Shown: piece after piece, positions 55,166 through 64,000 of the stretch | Position numbering within the stretch: the first letter of the stretch is position 1 | How the letters are laid out: every line of letters begins with the position of its first letter | Assembly: GCA_022495995.1 (NCBI GenBank) | Contig: JAFEMH010000075.1 | Location: 851,001-915,000 of the forward strand | Direction: 5' to 3' | Length of the DNA stretch: 64,000 bases | Source: Adenophora triphylla var. japonica | Lineage: Eukaryota; Streptophyta; Magnoliopsida; Asterales; Campanulaceae | Notes under the pieces: generated by a model | Database searches by the model: none | What the model saw: only the letters and a program-made list of their open reading frames with translations | Told to the model about the DNA's origin: nothing | Program-made: the position numbers and the translations under genes

Positions 55166-56844
55166 GGAATTTCTATTCCCACTACCATTTTTTCTTTACA
55201 CACTAACACACTAAACTAAGCACACTAAAATACAATAAATGTCGGTGGTATAAAGAGAAAAAGTTACTATTCTAGATTGACCAATTACTTTACTATTAAC
55301 CTATTACCTAACAAAAAATTTATGTAAATTATTCACATTTTAAAATTATTATTATTAACTTTATATTTTAAACTCTACATGTTTATTATAGTTTAATTAA
55401 GTATAATTGTTTTCCCCATAACATGAAAAATAAATTATATTTTAAACATACTATAGAAAATTTATTTATTTATTTTGAAATAGTAAAATTTATTTAATAA
55501 CCATTAAGAGATAAATTAGGATAAGATTTTTTTTCCATATAGCATTGAAAATAAACCAAAGTCACAGATAAAAAGCCGCCAGTTACGAGTAAAATATTTT
55601 TAATGTGTGTAATTGTGATATTGATGGTATTTTTTATTTTAATACGGAATGAGAGATAAATTAGAATAAGATTGTTTTTTGAAAACTTCTCTCTCTCTCA
55701 AGCATCAACAATTTTTAAAATTTTTATTTTACATTCTTTATTATTGTTGGACTGTATTTTTTTTTTAAAAAAAATGAGTTTTTTAAATGATCAACTTAAT
55801 TTATTATAAAAGTGTGCACTTTAAAGTGCTAGAAAATGCAGTTGGTGAGGTTCAAACCCCTTTGGTGAGGTTCAAACCCCTGATCTCTCGTATAGAAAGG
55901 GACACCAGACGTCGCTTGAGTTAGAACTCATTGGCGGTTGGACTGTATTTTAAAGTTTTTCTTTTTATAATGATTATCATACTATTACTACTTTCATTTT
56001 AAAATGAACGATCAATTTTGATTAAAATAAAATATATACATTCGCATGGACACATCACTTTTTTCATAGGCACAAAAAAAGGTTACAAAATGAGGTGACG
56101 ATATTTTATTGGATGCGTCGATTATGAACCCGCCACACTCTAATTAAATGCACCAATAAAATTTTGACACATCATTTTGTAACCCAAATTTTGTGACATT
56201 CTTTTGTACCTTTAATATTACTCTTTTTCATCAGTAACTTATTTAATGATAAACATAGATTTTTTTTTGAATTTTTATTTTACATTCTTTATTATTGTTT
56301 TAATTATTTAGCATGCTTTTGATAATAGTTAAGATTTTTCTCATTCCTTATTTATATACTTCCGGTCACCATTTTAATCTGTTTTTGAAATGAGTTTTCT
56401 TAATAGGGTTTTTTAAATAAATATAGCCGTTAGACGCGCCAATTATGTGAGGTAAGCGTAGAGACGCGCCAACAATATCAATATCCGGCTGTGAGTTCTA
56501 CGCCTTTTCTTTCCCTTCATTCACAAGTGCTACATTAATAATCATGAATTAAATTATTTTTTACTTTTTCGGTTTCTAAATAAATATTTAAAAAAATTAA
56601 ATTTATTTTCAAAGAAAAACAAATTAATAAAAAAGAATTTGAAAAGTTCTAACAGGTAGACTTGCACTTGTATAGAGAGATCCAGCTCTTATATTATAAT
56701 AAAGTTTGAGATTTCACTTTAAAATCAATTGGTGCTACGAAAAGTAAATCAGATTCTTTATATATTATAGACAAATTTCATTTATTCTCGATATGAAATA
56801 ATGTTCTCTTACATTAATTAAGTCTTTTTACTCAATAAAACATA
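55166..56844. other. AT-rich intergenic stretch
   Basis: No gene is recognised. A 21-bp tandem duplication (TTTGGTGAGGTTCAAACCCCT) lies at 55841-55881. Confidence 0.5.
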
Positions 56845-56860
56845 CAATTGGGGCCAATCT

Positions 56861-58279
56861 TTTTTTTTTTTTTTTTTTTTTGATGTCAATATTCTGACAC
56901 CTACGCTACTCCAGTTATTTTTTTTTTTATTAAAATTCAAAAGTACAATAATTAAAGAAAGACAGAAAATAAAATAAATAAAAAGGTCAATCAAATCGCC
57001 TTTTAGGATTCCAAGGCCTTTTAGGCTTGATGTTTTTTGATTTAGCTTTCGATCCTTTTCCTCGTTTCCCTTTAACCTTTTGAAATCCATCTTCTTCATC
57101 GTAATAATCTTCAAAATTATCGCCGTCAGCCATTGGAGCCCTCGGATCAACATGAACTCCTCCAACAATACCCCCATAAGTGCGAGCATCATGATATGCC
57201 GAAGGAGAAGTAGCAGAAAGACCGCCTTCTGGTTCAGAATCGCATTTTTTCCGAAGAATAAGAGCTTCTTTTAGATTTTTTGGGTTTATAAATTCGAGAT
57301 TAAAATATTTAGGATTTGGCATACGAGCAGTAGAGGAACGTAAGTTAGGAGCTGATGAAGCTTGAATTTGTCTAATCTTTTCCCGAACGAGATTTAGAGC
57401 TTCGCTATCCAAAGCAGAAGCCGTCATAGGAAATGGTGAGGCCGTAGACCCATTTTGAATGGCCAAAGCCCCCAACTGCGCTCCAAGCGCAGCAGCTAAG
57501 GGAGCTTCCCTCTCTAATCTAGCAGGAGAGAACTCTTGAGCATCTGCCCGAAGACTATGCTCCTCCGCAGACGGAACAAACCCAGTAGTAACTACTTCAA
57601 TATCATCAGGCGAACCAATCAACCCCTTTGATTTATCTTCAACAATCATCATTCCTTGGAGATGGCACCCATTACTATCGATAGTCTCTTTAACTTTATC
57701 AGCATAAATAGGAGAGGTCTCAACAGGGTCTTCAAAATTCTTTTCCAATTGAAAAACGCTCATTTCTTCTGACTCTTTATCATTCACATCTATCATCACA
57801 TTGTTATCTTCCACATCAAGAGAGATAATTGGAACATGAATTTCTGTACCTTTTTCTTTATTATTTGTTGGTTGTGACGCCACCTTGCGTTGCTCTACAT
57901 ATCCATTCGACGAGGAAGGGTCTGTAGGAGGAACCATTGTCTGATTAACTTTTTCAACATAAATCTTTTGTTGTTTATCCTTTTGTCCCACATTATCACC
58001 CTTCTTTTGCCCTTCAATAACCCTAACAGATTTTTCCCCCGCATTAACATCTCTTGCATCCGTAGTCCCTTGTTTCAAAACCTCCGCATCATCTCCTTTA
58101 CCCGCAACACCACTCTTTGGCTTAGGGTGAAGAAAGAAGCACTCATTCATGTCATGCCCCAACTTGTGACAATGCTTATAATATCTTGGGAGATTATCAA
58201 ATTCAAGAAGCTGTCAAAAACTTGAAAACTCATCACCACAATCAATAAACACTCTAGACGGCAATTTCTTCAGCAAATC
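56861..58279 (-). mobile_element. 5'-truncated LINE insert containing only ORF1
   Basis: Flanked by a perfect 16-bp duplication CAATTGGGGCCAATCT (56845-56860, 58280-58295). It has a poly(A) tail on the - strand (T-run at 56861-56881). Both are marks of target-primed reverse transcription. The body holds an ORF1-type protein and about 125 bp of 3' sequence, but no endonuclease or reverse transcriptase. Confidence 0.88.
56987..58162 (-). CDS. LINE ORF1-like protein with zinc knuckle, 5'-truncated
   Basis: A 391-codon frame. Homology extends upstream of the first Met: a C-x3-GH-x4-C type knuckle (HCHKLGHDMNEC) is encoded at 58160-58196, as in the DUF4283/zf-CCHC_4 ORF1 proteins of plant L1 elements. 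A stop near 58210 separates it from further homologous sequence. The rest is a hydrophilic, low-complexity region ending in a basic tail (KGKRGKGSKAKSK, PKRPWNPKRR) suited to RNA binding. ORF1 proteins coat LINE RNA. Confidence 0.7.
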   Translation of the reverse strand: MGHDMNECFFLHPKPKSGVAGKGDDAEVLKQGTTDARDVNAGEKSVRVIEGQKKGDNVGQKDKQQKIYVEKVNQTMVPPTDPSSSNGYVEQRKVASQPTNNKEKGTEIHVPIISLDVEDNNVMIDVNDKESEEMSVFQLEKNFEDPVETSPIYADKVKETIDSNGCHLQGMMIVEDKSKGLIGSPDDIEVVTTGFVPSAEEHSLRADAQEFSPARLEREAPLAAALGAQLGALAIQNGSTASPFPMTASALDSEALNLVREKIRQIQASSAPNLRSSTARMPNPKYFNLEFINPKNLKEALILRKKCDSEPEGGLSATSPSAYHDARTYGGIVGGVHVDPRAPMADGDNFEDYYDEEDGFQKVKGKRGKGSKAKSKNIKPKRPWNPKRRFD

Positions 58280-58319
58280 AATTGGGGCCAATCTGGTTAT
58301 ACACTTGGCATCCAAATTT

Positions 58320-59420
58320 ACGAGTAAAATTTGCCATATGATAACTGTGATCATTTTGCAAATAAGGGTCCCAAGTTTGGGGGTAGTTGCATTAAAGGGT
58401 TCAATGTTTTATTTTTGGAGATAAAGGATTCAAACTTATCAAAAGTTGACAATTAATTTAAGGGTTTTTTTTTTACGGAAAAGTAAGAATTTTCAGTTAA
58501 ATTGGCATCGTGTCATCCATGTGTAACTTAACAGGGGTTAATTTGAAATAGCTATTGCCAATTGAGGGGTCAAATAAATATTTTAAAAATCAAAGGGGTT
58601 AAAATATTTTTTTCCAAATAAAACTCACACCCCCAACCTTCTTCTCTACTCTCCCCTTCGTCCATCCTCACCACCCACCACCGCCCCGGTCACCACTACC
58701 ATCAAACTTCAGCCGTCGCCACCACCACCATAAATCAAATCAAACATCCAAATATAGGTTTAATTAAAATCACTTAAATTGTTTTCAGTCCGTACAACAA
58801 TAACAAGATTAATCCTATTTTCACAATAAATTAAAACATCTCCAAACTCATTAGATCAAAATCCAAAATCTGGGCTTTTGGATTGAAGAGGTCAAAATCA
58901 ACCCGAATATTAACATTTATCCCCAATTTCTTACTTCTAAGTCTCTTCCTCGCGTACTGTATATCGTCATCCCACCTAGCTTCTTCAACACCTTGAGAAA
59001 GTATCAATGGAGGTGGCTGTTGAAAAAGACACTTTGACCATAACGGCGGAGTGGAGAAGGGGTAATTTGGTTCTGCTATTGGGTCCTTGACAGGAAGTTG
59101 GAGAGATTTTGAAACCCATTGAAGAAATATTTGATCCCTCAATTGCCAATAATTAATTTTTTATTTAATTTTCAATTAAATAATTTGACCTTTTGATTAT
59201 TAAAATGTTTACTTAACCCCTCTATTGCCAATAATTATTTCAAGTTAAGTCACGCGTGGATAGTACGTGCTAATTTAACTGAAAATTCTAACTTTTCCAT
59301 AAAAAAAAAATCCTTCACTATCAATTTTTACCAATTCGGACCCGTAATCACCAAATAAAACAACGGACCCTGTAGTGCAAACACCCCGCAAATTTTGGAC
59401 CCTTATTTGTAATTTACCCT
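58320..59420. mobile_element. Element with long (over 200 bp) terminal inverted repeats
   Basis: 58350-58580 and 59200-59415 are diverged inverted copies. Shared blocks include CAAATAAGGGTCC, GGAAAAGT(A/T)AGAATTTTCAGTTAAATT and ATTG(A/C)CAAT(A/T)GAGGGGT. This architecture fits a Mutator-like or foldback element. The exact ends and target duplication were not resolved. The ORF at 58831-59142 (- strand) lies between the arms; its product is not recognised. Confidence 0.55.
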
Positions 59421-59619
59421 TATAATCCACCCAAAAAAACGGAAATAAAGCTTGAAAAAACATCATTTAATTATTCTTGTAAATTATTATCTCATAACAT
59501 GCTTTCCGGTCATCTCCAATAGACCTTACGACTAAGGCCTATTCTGGACAGATTTGATAGTGTCACAATTGAGGGTGGAATTGAATGGGATAATTTATTG
59601 AATGAGAGATTGAGAATCA

Positions 59620-59880
59620 AGAGGCTTTCGAGCTCGGAGAGAGAGAAAATCTGGCACGGGACCGGACATGTTGGTCCAACTAATATCCAGAGAAGTCAAG
59701 TTTTTTAATTTGGTGAGGGAGTGAAGGATGTGCCCCACCAGGAATGGCATCTTGATAAGGCGGAGGGTTGAGGTAAGTTAAATCAGTAACGGCGTCAGGA
59801 ATTTTTCCAGCGAGATTGCTACCGCCAGAGATGGAGAGGTCGGTGATACGATTGTTGTGATCGCATCCGAAAATGAAACA
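59620..59880 (-). pseudogene. LRR protein (PGIP-like) relic
   Basis: On the - strand one frame reads CDHNNRITDLSISGG, then GKIPDAVTDLTYLNPP, then LPHQIKKLDFSG. This is the N-terminal cap and first leucine-rich repeats of a polygalacturonase-inhibitor/FLOR1-type protein. The frame breaks on both sides, and sequence upstream (DDPNVAVSF) continues homology in another frame. PGIPs are extracellular inhibitors of fungal pectinases. This copy cannot make one. Confidence 0.6.
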
Positions 59881-60249
59881 GCAACATTGGGATCATCAGA
59901 AAGAGAGGAAGAGAAGAGAAGCAACATCGTTTGTAAATTATTAGATGGATAACTATGCAAAAAAATTGTCAGAGTCTCTGACAACAGACCGTACTTGCCA
60001 AACCAAAAGAACCAAAAGATGGTTGAAATGCAACTGTAAGAAAAGGGTCTTTTACATTTCATATTCTAATGGCTACACAACCATCCAACCTCTATCCTAA
60101 AAAGGAATTAAAACCCCATCTCTAAAAACTTACCCCAGTAATAAATTAATAACCTGAAATCTACTGTAAAACTAAATATAGGGGTAACTTTTAACCTGAA
60201 GACCATAGTATACAACAATTCCCTACAAAACCAATTTTCTCTTTTGACA

Positions 60250-60604
60250 CTATCTCCTAAAGATACACATCTGAGCTGCAAAAAGATTTGACTCTCTCAT
60301 TGGAATGTCCTCCATCTGCAGTGCACCCATTTTATCGTTAGAATTTGTTATTCTAATGTTGTTCATACTCATCAAATTCCTCGTTATTCTCGATCCATCG
60401 GTTGCCCATGCATGAAACGACCTCCTCCATCTGTAAAAACAAAACAGAAAACCAGCACACGCCAATTAGTTCACACTTCTTGTCCCGGAAGCTTCGAGGC
60501 TGGTAACAGCAGACAAACCAGTACACAGATAAATTTGCACACATTTCTACCAGAGAAACCTCAAGGGGACTTCCAGTAGGGATAGGTGGGCCCGACCTTA
60601 ACAA
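60250..60604 (-). other. Possible 3' exon(s) of an unidentified gene
   Basis: On the - strand a pyrimidine-rich tract and AG (TGTTTTGTTTTTACAG at about 60434-60449) precede MEEVVSCMGNRWIENNEEF and a stop. A preceding segment (RSGPPIPTGSPLEVSLVEM, 60540-60602) looks coding. I cannot identify the gene, and the exon boundaries are guesses. Confidence 0.25.
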
Positions 60605-60916
60605 ATTTCAATTAAGATATTACATTCAGCAAAGTTTACAAAACAAGTAGCCTAAAATATGAGTGCCCAAGTCAATCCATATAGAGAATGAAGGAAACAA
60701 GAACTAATAAGTCAAAGCCAGCAACATCTTTTTTCTTCTTTTTTTTTTTCTTTCAACATAGCCAGCAACATCTGAATCAGCAAAATAATCAATGCATTGC
60801 ATACACTGCATGCCCAAAACATACTTCTAAAACCAGTTTTACTTTGCTCAAAGTCAGTAGAAAGAGAATATTGAAGAAGCCAAAGTGTCCACGGAAGTCC
60901 TAAATCCTAAGTAATA

Positions 60917-61183
60917 CTCCCCTGCCCCATAAAGATTTTCCCATTTGCCAAATTTTTGTTTGTCCCAAAAAGAAAGTCTCATTTCCAAAATTGATAGGTT
61001 CAAATCAATGAACTTCCGTAATCGCCAACCAAGGAAGAAGAGTGAGAAATGAGAGCCAATCAAGTAAGAAGAGGTAGTAATGGAGTAATAAGTAAACCTC
61101 ATTAAGGTTAGAGATGGAAATAAAAATAGGTTGTTAAAATGATTGAATAGTCAAATGGGACTATCATTATGGGAAGGATGGAG
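60917..61183. mobile_element. Stowaway-like MITE
   Basis: Ends CTCCCCTGCCCCATAAAGAT and ATTATGGGAAGGATGGAG, TA on both sides. Confidence 0.6.
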
Positions 61184-61966
61184 TATAAAGACAGAAAGAT
61201 AAGATTCATTTATGTTTGAGCACAGACAAGAAAAAATGACTGGCTTGGGTACTAAGGATAAAAATGGAGATAGTTTGAGCCATTTAAGTATCAGAATTAT
61301 GATAAGATCAAGACATATCTGGTTAAGGAAAGGCCATCAATAACTTGGCACGTATGACATTATCATTCAGATCTCAAGACTCATCGTAAGCATCAATTGC
61401 AATACGAACTCTAAGACAAATGCATGTACAAATAAGGTTAAAAGAGTGCCAGTAAACAAAATTCAAAAATTTGCAAGTTAACCTTGCAAATTAATACTAG
61501 CCCCATTGCACCAAAAAAAAAAAAAACATCTTTAAAAAATCTAAAAATTGAAACAACTATGGTTGGAGAAGTAGATTTTCCGGTAAGATTATGACCAAAA
61601 GAATATAGTATCATTGAATATAATATCTAGTACAGATACAACGTGCAAGGATACTTCAAATCAGAAAATATCTAATACAGATACCATATAGTGTGTGTAA
61701 TGAGCTGCATCATATTTAAGCATATGCACATAGACATCTATATTAATTGATTTGTCTTGACATGACTCTGTTAAGCAATTTGGGGTAAATCCGCAGGTGG
61801 TTCACTCTTCACGACAAGAAAGGAAGAAGGATCTTCACACAAGGAGAAATAAACATTGAGATTTATCCTCTTCAATTAGCAGATTAAGGGCACACTATAT
61901 CTTTAACCCTGATCTCAAGTCTGTAATACCAACACTAACCAGAAGCTTTGGTTAGCAGTTATCATA
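61184..61966. other. Intergenic stretch
   Basis: Nothing recognised. Confidence 0.5.
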
Positions 61967-62211
61967 CTCCCTCCCATCCCTATATGAATGTCCAAATTTC
62001 ATTTAAGGGACATTCTGAAAAATCTTACTTTTAAACAATTTAATGGCAAAGATGCATAAATATCTGTGTTATCCACTTTTTAATCATTTAGTTTTGCAAG
62101 TATAAAATGAATAGTGAAAAAAAATTGGTAAAAAAGCATTTAGCGACAAAGTTTCTTACAAAAAAGACATTCATTTAGGGACAAATAAATCTTTAAAACG
62201 GACGGAGGTAG
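61967..62211. mobile_element. Stowaway-like MITE
   Basis: Ends CTCCCTCCCATCCCTATATG and a matching GGACGGAGGTAG. Confidence 0.6.
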
Positions 62212-64000
62212 TAGTATTTCTAAGAAACCCCAACTTTAAGCAATAAAAGGCTGTCTTTGATCCTTCACGTACAAGTTATGTTTCAAAGACATATCTGTGG
62301 CATATTCAAACAAAAGATAGTATTAAAATCTGATACGCACTAAACTGTCGCGGAGTAAAAAAAAGGAATTGCACGAATTTGATACACGTAACTCATACAT
62401 CCAAGGTAGTTTGCCCTCACCCACACAAGATGCATCTAATAATACCATTTTGATTTATTGGTACTTGTGCTCCCAAGAAAATAAGAAAATGGCCTTTATT
62501 ATGATCCGTGCTAAGTAAATGTTTAAAATGAGCATTGAAATTGATCAATCAAAAATGTATTTGCCCACCAGTTAATTGATACTTGACGAGATATAATATT
62601 TTTTGAGAAACGAACTCCGTATCCTATGGATCATTTATGATCCTATTGCTTCATAGCTAACCAACTTTGGAGAAAAATAAGTGAAAGCATCAAAAGATAA
62701 AATGTTAAAAACTATAGTTAGAAATATAATGATGACTCTAGCTTTATAAAGTAGTCCCTCTCAAAAGGCTGTTAAGTTTTTAAAGGGTTTTTCATCCCAA
62801 AATGAGTGTCCCTCTTTAATGAAATTACAAAATCTATCTTTTCTATCTGTAGCATACTAATGTGCACTTGCACCTTATCGTGTGAGCACTGCTGGCATTG
62901 ATATACATGCACTTAATAAAATTGCCTAAAGTCAACATCCTCGTGATTTGCAAAATAAAATAAAAAGGACTTATTTGGGATGGAGGCAACATTTTTGACC
63001 ATATCATCAGGATTTGTTTGATCCGTCAATGCTTAAACGCATAAAACTACAGAGATGATCTGCGAGTAAACGACCAAAATGACCTGTGTACTATATGAAT
63101 ACAACCAAATTTACCAGCGTACTATCTAAACTACCAAATCAACCTGCGTACTAATCATAAATGAACCAAATCAACCTAAATCGTTAATGAATGTTAGAAA
63201 ATTAACGAATATTACTATCAAAAGTTTTCAAATTGCCTTTTCACTAAAACAATTACAAATGTGAAAGTTGAGGGGATGTATATGGTACAATGTTTAAAGT
63301 TTTGACCTTTTACAATATTTTCCACCTCAATCCCCACCTCCGGCCAGCCACCCACCTATCCACACCCCTTGCTGCCCCCACCCTACCCTCACCTCACTGC
63401 AACCACCACCCAATTCAACCCGACCCTTTTCCCTCTTCCAACCTATTTGCAGCCCATCCATACTTTGCCTATCCAGCATTATTGTCAAGCCAAGCCACAG
63501 CAAGAATAAGCAATACAGTTCCCAACACCACAGTGAAATAAACCCATGAAAACATCTTTTGATTTGCCAAATTGAACACAGCTAAATCCTCACCCACCAG
63601 AGCTTTGTCGGAAACATTACTTCCATCCGTCTCTCCCCTAATAACCAAGATTTTTCGGCAAATATGAATGGAATTGGACAACGACAATTGGGGGTAACTT
63701 AGAAATTGTTTGGTGGAAAAATTTTCAATGAGTTTTGTAGAGATGAAGGGTGTTTGGTTGAGCTTGGGGAAATTAAACAGAGGGTTTGGGGAGATTTTGA
63801 GGATAATGGATTTGAGAGAAGAATTGAAGTGCCCATAGCTGAAGATTTTTTTTAATTTTATTTATTTAAATTTTTGTATCTAAATAGGTGAGAGTGTTGA
63901 TGAATTGGGTGGAAACTAGTCAATTTTGTCAAATTTTTTGCTCTCCAATGGCCAATCGATCTATGTGCTTTGAATTTCCACATCTACCTTCAATTATATT
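62212..64000. other. Terminal stretch with MITE-like and Mutator-like ends
   Basis: 62753-62991 resembles a decayed Stowaway (AGTCCCTCTCAAAAGG ... TTTGGGATGGAGGCAA). 63040-63200 has repeated 'GACCTGYGTACTA' phrases as in Mutator-type ends. The - strand ORF 63469-63687 has one hydrophobic segment (WVYFTVVLGTVLLILAVAWL) but no recognised family; I do not call it a gene. Confidence 0.35.

Noticed and set aside
63469..63687. Small membrane protein gene
   Set aside because: One hydrophobic stretch only, no start context or homology recognised, and it overlaps another ORF in repeat-like sequence.

Overview
The window is nuclear DNA of a flowering plant, most likely a eudicot. It is AT-rich and packed with plant-type mobile elements: Copia LTR retrotransposons, many Stowaway MITEs with CTCCCTCCGTCCC ends, an Au-like tRNA-derived SINE, Mutator-like elements with 9-bp target duplications, and an L1-type LINE insert. 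U2 and U5 snRNA genes carry the plant upstream sequence element. The exact clade cannot be fixed from the sequence.

The backbone is a repeated host unit: a small intronless PP2C phosphatase gene on the + strand followed by a divergent NAC transcription factor gene on the - strand. Unit A (about 1.5-23.6 kb) has a PP2C gene split by a young RE1-type Copia element (2805-7566). Its NAC gene has lost its first 68 or so codons and is fused in frame to a Copia gag start. Unit B (about 32.6-38.0 kb) has an intact PP2C (33577-34464) and an intact NAC (36421-37530). Unit C (about 51.8-53.1 kb) has an intact PP2C (52157-53044) and no NAC. PP2C relics lie at 8342-8576, 34820-35016 and 54990-55165, and a NAC relic at 21813-21955.

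Between these lie: a Copia family A composite, LTR-internal-LTR-internal-LTR (8709-21531), bounded by the 5-bp duplication ATAAT; a related family B multimer (about 23.6-29.7 kb) whose left end is joined to NAC; a fragment of a third related family C (55-1548); a four-unit array of snRNA-like promoters (29719-30076); and two Mutator-like elements with hairpin ends and internal minisatellites (31303-32625 and 40396-41579). From 44.8 to 51.4 kb there is a U2/U5 snRNA cluster with one U2 and one U5 gene that look functional, plus pseudogenes. It is followed by a local duplication in which one copy took a 2.6-kb mariner-like element and the other took a SINE, so each is the empty site for the other. 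The last 10 kb is mostly noncoding, with MITEs, an ORF1-only LINE insert, an inverted-repeat element and an LRR (PGIP-like) gene relic.

The most unusual signal concerns replication of Copia families A and B. Neither has a tRNA-type primer binding site after its 5' LTR. Each has a 14-nt sequence that is a perfect reverse complement of a 14-nt sequence inside its own LTR, in the same layout (hairpin, TCTC, match), although the 14-mers differ between families. This covariation suggests self-priming, a mechanism known to me from Tf1/sushi (Ty3-type) elements but not from Copia. The central part of composite A also shows differences concentrated at CAG/CTG and in T-runs, which look like long-read consensus errors and should temper any reading of frameshifts there.
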